Counted from the stretch's first letter, positions 1 through 7,840 are shown. The stretch: 17,558 nucleotides of DNA from JBFJVZ01 sp041623895 (GCA_041623895.1 JBFJVZ010000117.1:1-17558); one strand, 5' to 3'. The notes: generated by a model not told the origin, from the letters alone. Numbers and translations: made by a program.

Positions 1-3000
1 CGATCACTCGGCGGCTTTACACCGGCGAGTTCACAGAACAGGGGCAACAAGTCCATGCTGGTCAGCGTGACGTCGGAGACTTGTCCCGGCGGAATTTTTT
101 CCAGCCAGCGGAAGATGCCGGGTACCCGATGCCCGCCTTCCATCGTGCAGTACTTGCCGCCCGCCAGGCCGCCCGTCGATCCTAATCTGGTCGGACCATT
201 ATCAGACGTGAAGACGACGAGTGTGTTCTCATCGAGGCCGGTATCGCGAATCGCTTTCATGATGCGACCGGTACTGTGATCAAGTTCTTTGATGAAGTCG
301 CCGTACTTACCTTTCTTTGACGTGCCGACAAAGTCTTTACTGGGCAACAGCGGCGTGTGCACGATGTGGTGCGAAACGTAGATGAAGAAGGGGTTTTCTT
401 TCTGACGCTTGATGAATTCGACGACTTCGTTGGTGTAACGCTGCGTCAACTCTTCGCAGGCGACGTTGTTCTGCTGGACCTGTTTGCCGCGATACAAAGT
501 GTTGTAATTCGGCCCGCGATTCTTTCCGTAATTACTGGGAATGCCAAGGTGTTCATCAAAGCCGGCATCGATTGGATGCGAACCTTCGACTTCCATCCCC
601 AAATGCCACTTGCCGACCGTCAGCGATCGGTAGCCGGCTGGTTTCAGCAATTCCGGAATCGTGATTTCATCGGGGGCGAAACCATAGTCTTTGTATTTCG
701 AGCCCGGGGCTTCCGTGCGGGCAACGGGCATTCCGCATCGCATCGGGTAGCGACCGGTCAGCAACGCGGCTCGCGAAGGGCTGCAGACGTTGGCCGGAAT
801 GAAGAAGTCGGTACTGCGGAACCCTTCCTTCGCCAGCGCATCGATATGTGGCGTCTGGACTCCTTTTGGGTTGTAACAGCTGATGTCACCGTACCCGAGA
901 TCATCGGCAAAGATGACGATGAAGTTGGGTTTTGTCTCGTCGGAGGTCTGCTTTGTGAGCTGCAAGGCGCTAGCGGTGGTTTGATTAAGAGTGCTGCCCG
1001 CAGCGTCAGCAAGAATCGAACCAGGATCGGTGTTCCCTCGCTCACGCTTCGGGTTGCCTGATAAGGTCGTCTCGCTTGTCATCGACAGTGGTTTTGGGTT
1101 CTCGACGAAAGCGGCGGGCCGATTGTTATCGGCAATGTCTTTTGTGAATGCTTTCAAGTGCCCGTTCAGTCTCTTCACGACTTCCGGATTCGACTTGATG
1201 ACGTTGCGCTTTTCGCCAATGTCGCTTTCCAGATCGTAGAGCTGCGTGGGTCTTCCTTTGTTCGTATGGAGTTTCCACTTCCCGGACCTCACCGCTGCCA
1301 GCACGTTTCCGCGATGGTAAAAGAACGCTTCGTGCGGTGTTTGCGCCTCGCCGATGAGCGTCGGCCAGATGTCTTTGCCATCAATGACACGATCCGACGG
1401 AATCGCTGCACCAGCCAGCGTCGCGAAAGTCGGAAGCAAATCCATAGCGGTCATGAGTTCGTCGTTGGGCTGCCCTGCCGGGATCTTTCCCGGCCAGCGG
1501 ACGACGGTGGGCTCGCGCATGCCGCCTTCGAAGGTTGTTCCTTTGTGACCACGCAACGGACCGGGACTTGCGAAGAGGGTGTTCTTCGGGGGGCCGTTGT
1601 CGGAGGTGAAGAGGACGAGTGTGTTGTCGTCGAGACCGTTGGCCTTGAGCGAGTCGAGGATTTGCCCGACGGACCAGTCGATTTCGGCGATGGCCTGACG
1701 GAAAAGCTTGTCCCGCGCGCGGTAATCGATGTTGCCGTCTTCCGCCTTCAGCGTCGCCACGATGTCGTCCGAGACGCCTTTCATGAACGGAGGCGACACG
1801 TGCAACGGGGCGTGGGGAATGGGATGCGGGATATAGAGAAAGAACGGCTCGTCTTTGTTCTTCTCGATGAATGACACCGCACGTTCGGTGATTCGTTTCG
1901 TCAGGAAATCGGCGTTTGGATCCATCTCGATGACGGTGTCGTTTTCCAGCAGAGGCAGTGGCGGAAATCTGTAGTGACTCTGCCTCGGATGAAACGGGTG
2001 AATGTCGTGGCTGAAGGGAATGCCGAAGAATTCATCGAAGCCCTGCTTCGTCGGCAGAAACTCCGGCTGATCTCCGAGGTGCCACTTGCCGAACATGCCC
2101 GTTTTGTAGCCCGCGGTCTTCAGGACTTCGGCGATGGTGACTTCATCGGGGTTCAATCCTTTCCGGTCTCCGGCGAGCAGGACTCCAAAGTTTGAACCCG
2201 TCGCCATGTCGATGCGCTTCGGGTAGCACCCGGTCATCAGAGCGGCGCGCGATGGAGTGCAAACGGGGGCAGCCACGTAAAAGCTCGTCAGCCGGGAACC
2301 CTCCGCCGCCATCTGATCAATGCGAGGCGTGCTGATGTGTTTCCCGCCATAGCAACTGAGGTCACCGTAACCCTGGTCATCGGTGAAGATGACGACGAAA
2401 TTTGGTTTCTCTTCTTGTTCACGATGAGATCCTTTGTTCGCAAACTTTACTCTGCCTTGGGGAGAGTCGGGCTCTAAGGCCCGGAGAGGGCCCTCCCCGG
2501 CCGCTACGGCGTCCGACCCTCCCGCCTGCGGGAGGATAAGTCCAGATTTATGTTGGCCCAACGAGTTCGGATCGGGTAACCGCGACAAGACCTCGCCATC
2601 GAACTGAAAGTCATCGACGGTGATATGCCCCCAACCGCCCGTCGACTGATCGACGATTTTGACGAACATCTCCTTGCCGACGTAAGGAGCAAGATCCCAT
2701 GCTGCTTCCTGCATGACCTGGTCGTTGATGCCTCGGGCGAATTGAACTTCTTTGCCGTCGGCGGTACACAACGCAGCGTAGGTCGAATCCCCACCACCGC
2801 CGCCGATCCGAAACGTCATGGTTCCGCGTTCGGGAACAAACAACGGTGACACGATCACACCGGTCTGGCCGTCCATCCCCCTCTCTGCGTCGGCTGACGA
2901 TTCCAGCGTGGTCAGGTAGTACTTGCCCTGCTTGTTGTATTCTCGTCCGTTTCGGAAGAACTCGGAACGACTTCCGATTGGATGTCCAAACTTCCCTTTA

Positions 3001-4712
3001 ACAACTTTCCAAGGTTCCAGCTTGCCCGACTCGAAGTCGAACGACGCACTGCGCGTACTCGGCATCGCCGCTGTTTTCTTCGCTGTTTTGCCAGACGCAC
3101 GTGGCTTTCGATTCTTGGAAGGTGCCTTCCTGTTCCCGACGCCAGGCTTCGGCGTGTAGCGAGACAATAACGAAGTGAGTTCCTTCACCACTTCGGGATG
3201 TTCTTTGTAAACGTTGCGTGTCTGGTTTACATCCGCTTCCAGATCGTAAAGCTGAGCGGGCGGCGCATCAGCTTTGATTTTTCCATTTTCGATGTCGCTG
3301 TTGACACTGCCCACGAAACTGGCCGCTGCCGGCCCGGCGAACGTGTGATCGCTGGGTTTCCGTCCCCCGAATCCGCCGCTGCCGCGGGCCGGGATATACA
3401 TCCACTTGCCTTTGCGCACCGACAGATGCGTGCCTTTGTGTGGGGCAAGGACCAGATGGTCGCGGATCTGTCTCTCCGGTTCGCCGACAAAAGCAGGAAG
3501 CACGTTGACGCTGTCTACCTGCTGAGCCTTGTCCAGCTTCTGCCCAATCACTGCCGCAAACGTCGCCAGCACGTCGACGTTGCCAATCAGCTGGTTCGAG
3601 GTCGTTCCGGCCTTCACCTTGCCCGGCCAGCGGACAATCATCGGCACGCGGTGACCTCCTTCCCAGACGCCGAACTTGAACCCAAGCAGGTCGCCGTTTT
3701 GTCGATGTCCAGCCTTGAACGCGGCCTGTCCGCCAAAGTTGAACATGCCGCCATTGTCACTGGTAAAGATCACCAGTGTGTTGTCGCTTAATTCGTTGTC
3801 ATCGAGACATGAAAGAATCTCACCGACGATCCAATCAAGCTCACGGATAAAATCACCATAGAGTCCACACTGGCTGGTGCCCTGAAAACGTTTGGCCGGA
3901 GTGAAGGGATGATGGATATTGGTCGTCGCCAAATAAAGAAAAAACGGTTTGTCTTTGCGCTGGTTAATCCACTCGACGGACTTTTTCGCCAACGTCGTTC
4001 CAACCTGGTAATCGTTGAATAGCTCATGAGCCTTCTTCGCTCCACCGAATGCGTTGGCACTGCGGTTCGCGGCTTCGGGTGGAATGGGTGTGATCGGCGT
4101 GGCGCCCTTCGCATTCCGGCCAAGATAAACCAGCGGATCGTCAGGATCGCTGCCGACAACACGATCGTTTTCCACATAGACATAAGGAGGCGCGCTATTA
4201 ACAACAGGCATTCCAAAGTAATAATCGAAACCGAGATCCTGCGGACCAGGACGTAACGGTTCCTGCCACTTGTTTGTTTCCTTGCCGAATCCCAGATGCC
4301 ATTTCCCCACGACCGCCGTGTCGTAGCCGCGACTTTTGAAAACATCCGCAATCGTCGTTTTCTCAGTGTCGACAAGCAGCGGAGAGGTAATCGGCGCCGG
4401 TCCCCATACGCCTCTGCCTCCGTTTGCACGCACCGGATACTGTCCGGTAAGCAATGCATAACGCGACGGCGTACAAACGGCCGATACCGAATGGGCATCC
4501 GTAAACCGGCGTCCTTCGGCGGCAAGTTTGTCGATGTTGGGCGTCTGCACTTTGGTGGCGCCATAGCAACCAAGGTCGCCGTAGCCGAGATCGTCGGCAA
4601 AGATCAGAACGACGTTGGGCAATTGCTCGTCCGCCAATACTGATTGACGCCCGCCAGCGCACGCAAGAGCTGCAAAAAATAGCAGGGTCGTCCATCGGAG
4701 TTGAATATTCAT
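1..4712 (-). CDS. Triple-domain exported sulfatase (three tandem S1 sulfatases), 3' end beyond window
   Basis: One frame stays open from ATG 4712 to the window edge, at least 1570 codons; I read both linkers codon by codon and found no stop. Residues 1-27 are a signal peptide ending SVLA/DE. Domain A (about 30-515) has FADD 38-41, C80-TPSR, GKWH 136-139 and D319-N320. Domain B (about 769-1190) has C818-TPSR, K876-W-H878 and D1038-N1039. Domain C (from about 1261) has C1310-SPSR, K1368-W-H1370 and D1504-N1505. The Cys in CxPSR is the residue matured to formylglycine in type I sulfatases, so all three sites look active. Residues 556-706 form a beta-sandwich of the kind attached to GH32-like proteins (FDFESG start, GGWGHITVDDF end), preceded by a Lys/Arg-rich linker. 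B and C have no signal peptide of their own, so export depends on the fusion. The likely role is hydrolysis of sulfate esters on polysaccharides in the periplasm; the substrate cannot be told. Internal starts such as Met1211 are possible. Confidence 0.9.
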   Translation of the reverse strand, partial: MNIQLRWTTLLFFAALACAGGRQSVLADEQLPNVVLIFADDLGYGDLGCYGATKVQTPNIDKLAAEGRRFTDAHSVSAVCTPSRYALLTGQYPVRANGGRGVWGPAPITSPLLVDTEKTTIADVFKSRGYDTAVVGKWHLGFGKETNKWQEPLRPGPQDLGFDYYFGMPVVNSAPPYVYVENDRVVGSDPDDPLVYLGRNAKGATPITPIPPEAANRSANAFGGAKKAHELFNDYQVGTTLAKKSVEWINQRKDKPFFLYLATTNIHHPFTPAKRFQGTSQCGLYGDFIRELDWIVGEILSCLDDNELSDNTLVIFTSDNGGMFNFGGQAAFKAGHRQNGDLLGFKFGVWEGGHRVPMIVRWPGKVKAGTTSNQLIGNVDVLATFAAVIGQKLDKAQQVDSVNVLPAFVGEPERQIRDHLVLAPHKGTHLSVRKGKWMYIPARGSGGFGGRKPSDHTFAGPAAASFVGSVNSDIENGKIKADAPPAQLYDLEADVNQTRNVYKEHPEVVKELTSLLSRYTPKPGVGNRKAPSKNRKPRASGKTAKKTAAMPSTRSASFDFESGKLEPWKVVKGKFGHPIGSRSEFFRNGREYNKQGKYYLTTLESSADAERGMDGQTGVIVSPLFVPERGTMTFRIGGGGGDSTYAALCTADGKEVQFARGINDQVMQEAAWDLAPYVGKEMFVKIVDQSTGGWGHITVDDFQFDGEVLSRLPDPNSLGQHKSGLILPQAGGSDAVAAGEGPLRALEPDSPQGRVKFANKGSHREQEEKPNFVVIFTDDQGYGDLSCYGGKHISTPRIDQMAAEGSRLTSFYVAAPVCTPSRAALMTGCYPKRIDMATGSNFGVLLAGDRKGLNPDEVTIAEVLKTAGYKTGMFGKWHLGDQPEFLPTKQGFDEFFGIPFSHDIHPFHPRQSHYRFPPLPLLENDTVIEMDPNADFLTKRITERAVSFIEKNKDEPFFLYIPHPIPHAPLHVSPPFMKGVSDDIVATLKAEDGNIDYRARDKLFRQAIAEIDWSVGQILDSLKANGLDDNTLVLFTSDNGPPKNTLFASPGPLRGHKGTTFEGGMREPTVVRWPGKIPAGQPNDELMTAMDLLPTFATLAGAAIPSDRVIDGKDIWPTLIGEAQTPHEAFFYHRGNVLAAVRSGKWKLHTNKGRPTQLYDLESDIGEKRNVIKSNPEVVKRLNGHLKAFTKDIADNNRPAAFVENPKPLSMTSETTLSGNPKRERGNTDPGSILADAAGSTLNQTTASALQLTKQTSDETKPNFIVIFADDLGYGDISCYNPKGVQTPHIDALAKEGFRSTDFFIPANVCSPSRAALLTGRYPMRCGMPVARTEAPGSKYKDYGFAPDEITIPELLKPAGYRSLTVGKWHLGMEVEGSHPIDAGFDEHLGIPSNYGKNRGPNYNTLYRGKQVQQNNVACEELTQRYTNEVVEFIKRQKENPFFIYVSHHIVHTPLLPSKDFVGTSKKGKYGDFIKELDHSTGRIMKAIRDTGLDENTLVVFTSDNGPTRLGSTGGLAGGKYCTMEGGHRVPGIFRWLEKIPPGQVSDVTLTSMDLLPLFCELAGVKPPSD
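992..1058. repeat. Inverted-repeat element inside the sulfatase B-C linker
   Basis: The right arm 1033-1058 matches 7050-7075 at 22 of 26 positions (TTCCCTCGCT, ACGC, CGGGTT, CC shared). The left arm 997-1014 reads CCCGCAGCGTCAGCAAGA and is a partial reverse complement of the right arm (14 of 18). The two arms are separated by about 18 bases, so the element can fold as a hairpin. It is translated in frame as part of the linker (residues about 1219-1240), around the sequence SGNPKRERGNTDPGSILADA. It has the same arm order as the intergenic element at 6998-7075. That it is a dispersed planctomycete repeat is inference. Confidence 0.6.
2458..2545. repeat. GC-rich palindromic element inside the sulfatase A-B linker
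   Basis: This stretch is far richer in G+C and in self-complementarity than its surroundings. It contains a perfect 8-bp hairpin (CCTCCCGC 2518-2525 and GCGGGAGG 2528-2535, loop CT). It also has an imperfect outer inverted repeat: GGAGAGTCGGGC near 2461-2472 against the complement of GTCCGACCCTCC at 2511-2522. It is translated in frame as low-complexity residues, roughly 723-751, between the beta-sandwich and sulfatase domain B. It resembles, from memory, intergenic repeats common in Pirellulales; I could not check this. Confidence 0.55.
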
Positions 4713-4773
4713 CAGTTGCTAACTCGTCTTTGTCTCTCAGTGGTTCTATATGGTTTTGCCTGGCGTAGGCAAC

Positions 4774-5182
4774 TCAAAAATTCACTTTCCCGCCTCGCAC
4801 GGGCTTCTGCCGCTCGCTCTTCCACCAGTGGTCGGGGCCTTCGGATTCGATTTCCTTCCAGACTTCAAATAGCCGCTTCTTCATCTCTTCCGTCTTCTCA
4901 GGCATTGCTGCCGCAAGATCGCGTTCTTCCTCCAGTCTTTCTGGATCTCATACAGATGAAACTTCGTTAGCGTCTCGTCGCCGACCAGTTTCCAGCCACC
5001 GATGCGCAGAGCGACTCGATCTCCCGGTGGCGAAACGTGCGTTCGCCAGAAGAGCGGTATCTTTCTTTCGACGCTCTTGCCCTCAAATGCGGGCAGCATG
5101 CTGACGCCGTCGATGGTACGGTCCTTCGGGAGCGGAATGCCGCCCGGTGGATTTAACCCCAGTATGCGGCTCAGAATTACGA
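4774..5182 (-). pseudogene. 3' remnant of a fourth sulfatase gene, frameshifted
   Basis: Read on the minus strand, about 135 codons match the C-terminal part of an S1 sulfatase: LNPPGGIPLPKDRTIDGVSM, then LPAFEGKSVERKIPLFW, then VALRIGGWKLVGDE and FHLYEIQKD. The frame then breaks near 4930-4936. Restoring one base (GACCTGGAG for GACTGGAG) continues KDLEEERDLAAAMPEKTEEM to a stop at 4774-4776 (ending GGKVNF). The catalytic N-terminal half is absent. Its 5' boundary coincides with the end of the mosaic oxidoreductase/TPR reading frame. It is best seen as a decayed sulfatase tail, probably nonfunctional. A sequencing error could explain the frameshift but not the missing 5' two thirds. Confidence 0.75.
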
Positions 5183-5402
5183 CGCTATTGCGACGCCGTC
5201 GCGCGTTGAGCGAGTCGCACGATGGCGGTCTGGCCGATCTTCCGGTTGTACTTTTTCAGCAGAGCGGCATTGCGCGTTTGAGCTTCGTCCGATTTGCCCA
5301 GAGCAGTTAAACACTCGACGATGCCGAATTCCGCGTCGTCGGCCAAGGCGAACTTTGCCCCCTGCTTGATAACCATCTGGTAGGCCTGGCAATCGCTATT
5401 GC
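5183..5402. repeat. 9-bp direct repeat CGCTATTGC bounding the TPR-like insert
   Basis: CGCTATTGC occurs at 5183-5191 and again at 5394-5402. The two copies fall at the two junctions of the mosaic region: oxidoreductase to TPR-like piece (the repeat encodes part of YSNSD), and TPR-like piece to sulfatase remnant (the repeat contains the TAG stop). The layout suggests microhomology joining or a target duplication. Two copies of a 9-mer 211 bases apart could also be chance. Confidence 0.5.
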
Positions 5403-5751
5403 TGTATTTGCCGTCTACTTTCTTCTTGGCGTCTTCGCGAGCATTGGTGCGGACATCCGATACGGCGACGTACTGCACGTCGTTGCGACCCAGAAAAGCT
5501 CCTTGGTCACCGCGGCCCATGTTGCCGATGCCAATGCCGCCCATCACAATTCGTTCACTGGCTGGCGGGACGCCGTTTTGTCCCAAGGCGTTGGAGGTGA
5601 TCATGTACGGCGCGGCGACGGCGGCGCCGGCCACGGCTCCGGATTTCAAAAAGTCGCGGCGTGACGTGTTTTGATTTCGGGATTTGTTCCTTCGTTTTGC
5701 CTTGGAGAGTTGAGAAAGGTCGATGGGTGGGGGCAATGGATTTTCGCTCAC
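5185..5751 (-). pseudogene. Chimeric fragment: Gfo/Idh/MocA oxidoreductase N-terminus joined to a TPR-like tail
   Basis: The first half is typical of planctomycete Gfo/Idh/MocA-family proteins: a twin-arginine signal (SRRDFLKSGAVAGAAVAAP), then a Rossmann start SERIVMGGIGIGNMGRGDQG and VQYVAVSDV with the NAREDAKKKVD helix. After YSNSD the sequence changes to a helical TPR-like piece (QAYQMVIKQGAKFALADDAE, ECLTALGKSDEAQTRNAALL) and stops at 5185. The family normally continues for about 300 more residues with the EKP motif and a C-terminal domain; all of that is missing. The likely start is GTG 5751, which overlaps the upstream lactonase stop as GTGA and suggests translational coupling. An ATG at 5778 would overlap more. 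The frame is open, so a short exported chimera could still be made, but oxidoreductase activity is very unlikely. Confidence 0.7.
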
Positions 5752-6917
5752 GGTTTCACTTGCAAAAACTGAAAGCAAACAGGCGAGCCGAGTTGAAACT
5801 CCGTTCCGGTTGGTGTCAGTTCGCCAGTATTTGAATCGATCTCGAATTGGACCACGGTATCCGAATTCTGATTGCCAACGATCATCCAGCGTCCTGTCGG
5901 ATCGATGCCAAAGCTGCGTGCTGTTTTACCGCGTGTCGAGGTGTGGCCGATCAGCGTCAGCTTTCCAGTCTTTGCGTCGACGCTATAGCCGACGATGTTG
6001 TCGGGACCGCGATTGGATCCGTACAGGAATTTCCCCGATGGATGCATGATCAACTCGGCCGTTGACCCGGCCTTGCCGTCAAAGTCACGCGGCAACGTTG
6101 ATATTGCCTGAATCTGGCTCAGCACGCCAAGCTTCGGGTCGAAGCGAAACGCAGTGACGCTCATCGCCTTTTCATCAATGTCGTAACAGAACTTGCCATC
6201 ACGGCTGAACGTCAGATGACGCGGGTGAGTGTCGGCGGTCGTCGTAACAAACGGGGGCTCGTTGGCGGTGAGCACACCTGTGGCGGCGTCAAAACGATAG
6301 ACACAAATGCGATCGAGTCCGGCATCGCAAACGAGCGCAAAACGATTGGTGGGATCAAAACCGGCATGATGGGCGTGCGGTTTCTGTGTTTCGCCAAGTG
6401 TTGGGTATTGGTCCCGCCACTGCGAGGGCGAGAGCGTCCCGTCCGCGGCGATTTGCAGACTCGACACGTTACCACTGCCGTAGTTAGAAACGAGCATCGT
6501 TCTGCCGGTTTGATCGATGGCAAGATGGCAAGGGCCGCGTCCATTGGGCGCCTGCGAATTGAGCGCCGTCAGTTTTCCGTCTTGCCCAATGGAAAAGCCT
6601 GCGACGGCACCACCCTCCTTATAGGAACCCGATTCACCAGCGGCATACAAAAACTTACCGCTCGGGTGAATGGTCACCCAGGAAGGGCTGACCATCTCTG
6701 CAGCCAATTCCGGCTTGCTCATCGATCCTGTTTTGGGATCCAAGCGAGAGACGTAAATCCCTTTGCTTTTCTCGCCGGTGTAAGTCCCGATGTACACCAG
6801 CAGCGATCCGGGCTTCGCACTTTCGGCCGCAGCAGATTGCTGCATGCCACAAAGCAGCGAAAAGGCGAATACAAAACCGGCGACAACGCAGAGAAGTTTT
6901 CGACTGAGGGCTTGCAT
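5748..6917 (-). CDS. Exported lactonase-family protein (6-phosphogluconolactonase-like beta-propeller)
   Basis: This 389-residue protein is full length for the lactonase family (PF10282, seven-bladed propeller). Residues 1-31 form a signal peptide (LLCVVAGFVFAFSLLCG, cleavage near SAAA/ES). The propeller begins LLVYIGTYTGEKSKGIYVSR and carries the family's repeated phrases: GPCHLAIDQTGRTMLVSNYG, PHAHHAGFDPTNRFALVCDA, HPRHLTFSRDGKFCYDI, MHPSGKFLYGSNRG and GRWMIVGNQNSDTVVQFEID. The cytosolic relative hydrolyses 6-phosphogluconolactone in the pentose phosphate pathway. A secreted copy more likely acts on another sugar lactone, so I give no gene symbol. The start is well supported by AGGA six bases upstream. 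Its stop overlaps the GTG start of the following chimera. Confidence 0.88.
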   Translation of the reverse strand: MQALSRKLLCVVAGFVFAFSLLCGMQQSAAAESAKPGSLLVYIGTYTGEKSKGIYVSRLDPKTGSMSKPELAAEMVSPSWVTIHPSGKFLYAAGESGSYKEGGAVAGFSIGQDGKLTALNSQAPNGRGPCHLAIDQTGRTMLVSNYGSGNVSSLQIAADGTLSPSQWRDQYPTLGETQKPHAHHAGFDPTNRFALVCDAGLDRICVYRFDAATGVLTANEPPFVTTTADTHPRHLTFSRDGKFCYDIDEKAMSVTAFRFDPKLGVLSQIQAISTLPRDFDGKAGSTAELIMHPSGKFLYGSNRGPDNIVGYSVDAKTGKLTLIGHTSTRGKTARSFGIDPTGRWMIVGNQNSDTVVQFEIDSNTGELTPTGTEFQLGSPVCFQFLQVKP

Positions 6918-6923
6918 TTGTGT

Positions 6924-6927
6924 TCCT
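6924..6927 (-). promoter_or_regulatory. Ribosome binding site of the lactonase gene
   Basis: On the minus strand AGGA lies six bases before ATG 6917. It is one of the few clear Shine-Dalgarno sites here, and it fixes the lactonase start. Confidence 0.6.
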
Positions 6928-6997
6928 GATATTCTGTTAGTGTTTCATTCTACGATTTTACGAGTAGCAAAACTCGCCAACCACTTGTTGATTTAAC

Positions 6998-7075
6998 GGA
7001 ATCCCGAAACGCTCGTGAGGGATGCTGTGCCACCGCAGGTCGGCTCTGCTTCCCTCGCTGACGCAGCGGGTTACC
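6998..7075. repeat. Intergenic inverted-repeat element
   Basis: Two 26-base arms in opposite orientation (6998-7023 and 7050-7075) flank a 26-base core. They share the pattern TCCCTC, C, GCG or ACGC, CGGG, CC, with 16 of 26 matches when one is reverse complemented. The right arm is nearly the same as 1033-1058 in the sulfatase linker (22 of 26). No open frame uses it. It lies directly downstream of the shortened propeller gene and upstream of the lactonase gene, so a transcript read from 7840 would carry it as a hairpin. Confidence 0.6.
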
Positions 7076-7087
7076 TATTGGATTAAA

Positions 7088-7840
7088 TTAGCAAGTCCGC
7101 CCGCTGACCAACTTCTTGAATCCCTTTTGATACTCAAAGCAGACTTTCGTCTCGTCGGGCGAGAGGCTTACACGAGCCAAAACGCCACTGGAATCCAATT
7201 CGCATTTGATACGATCGAACTTCGGTTCGCCACCGGAGTTGGGCGTCATTAGGTAGTAGCCACGTTTTCGGTTTGGAGGCGTGGAGCCGATAAGAATTCG
7301 CCCATCGGTCAGGCATGTGAACGCCCATGTGTGATAACTCTTATCCGTCAGGGCGATCTCCTCGCCCGGCTTTCCGCCGACTTTGCCGGCCATGACCTGG
7401 TAACTGTTTTTCTGCGGGTGCTTTCGATTCCAGATCGGCGTGTTGGTTCCGTCCCGCGTCCAAGTTTGATTGAAGTCGGTGTGCGTCCCGTCGGTGAGCT
7501 GATGAAAACCGGTGCCGTCCACGTTGATGATGCAGATGGCGGTCTTCCAGTTGCTAACGTCTTTGTCATTCACGAGCCGCCGAAAGAAGACCAGCATGTC
7601 GTCCGTCTTCGACCACGATGGCTTGAAATCCCAGTGTCCCGTTGTAAGCGGTTCTTCTTCGGGAGTGCCGAGAACGTTTACGTGGATTTCACCGTCCTTG
7701 TAGTACGGCGCGCGGTGGTGACCTTCTTCGGCATTGGCCGTAGTCAGCCTGATGAACGCCGTCGCCAGGATCACGAATCGCGCCCCGCGTTTTATCGTGT
7801 GCTGAGTGGAAGAAAAATGTATCGCGGTCAGACTTGGCAT
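7088..7840 (-). CDS. Secreted TolB/PD40-type beta-propeller protein, apparently 3'-truncated
   Basis: From ATG 7840 the product is about 250 residues. A candidate signal peptide ends TANA/EE after a hydrophobic stretch (ARFVILATAFIRLTTANA). Propeller-like repeats follow: WDFKPSWSKTDDMLVFF, CIINVDGTGFHQLTDGTHTD, NQTWTRDGTNTPIW, HTWAFTCLTDGRILIGS, VSLSPDETKVCFEY. These are WD40-like PD40 blades of the TolB/periplasmic type; enzymatic function is unknown. The frame ends abruptly at GRTC, where I would expect further blades (RTLY-type continuation, from memory of relatives), and the 6998-7075 repeat begins 12 bases beyond. The open frame extends upstream to 7939, but the earlier residues do not look like a signal peptide, so I prefer 7840. 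No clear Shine-Dalgarno site. Confidence 0.65.
   Translation of the reverse strand: MPSLTAIHFSSTQHTIKRGARFVILATAFIRLTTANAEEGHHRAPYYKDGEIHVNVLGTPEEEPLTTGHWDFKPSWSKTDDMLVFFRRLVNDKDVSNWKTAICIINVDGTGFHQLTDGTHTDFNQTWTRDGTNTPIWNRKHPQKNSYQVMAGKVGGKPGEEIALTDKSYHTWAFTCLTDGRILIGSTPPNRKRGYYLMTPNSGGEPKFDRIKCELDSSGVLARVSLSPDETKVCFEYQKGFKKLVSGRTC

Noticed and set aside
357..1874. Long plus-strand open frames (357-1061 and 1158-1874)
   Set aside because: They are antisense to the sulfatase domains, show no signal peptides or family motifs, and are explained by the G+C-rich coding frame on the other strand.
3198..4600. Open frames at 3198-3791 (plus) and 3788-4600 (minus)
   Set aside because: Both overlap sulfatase domain A out of frame. 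Their translations are arginine-rich or low complexity, while the true frame carries every sulfatase motif.
4920..4945. Programmed frameshift joining the two parts of the sulfatase remnant
   Set aside because: There is no slippery heptamer or downstream stem, and the gene has lost its catalytic half, so decay is the simpler explanation.
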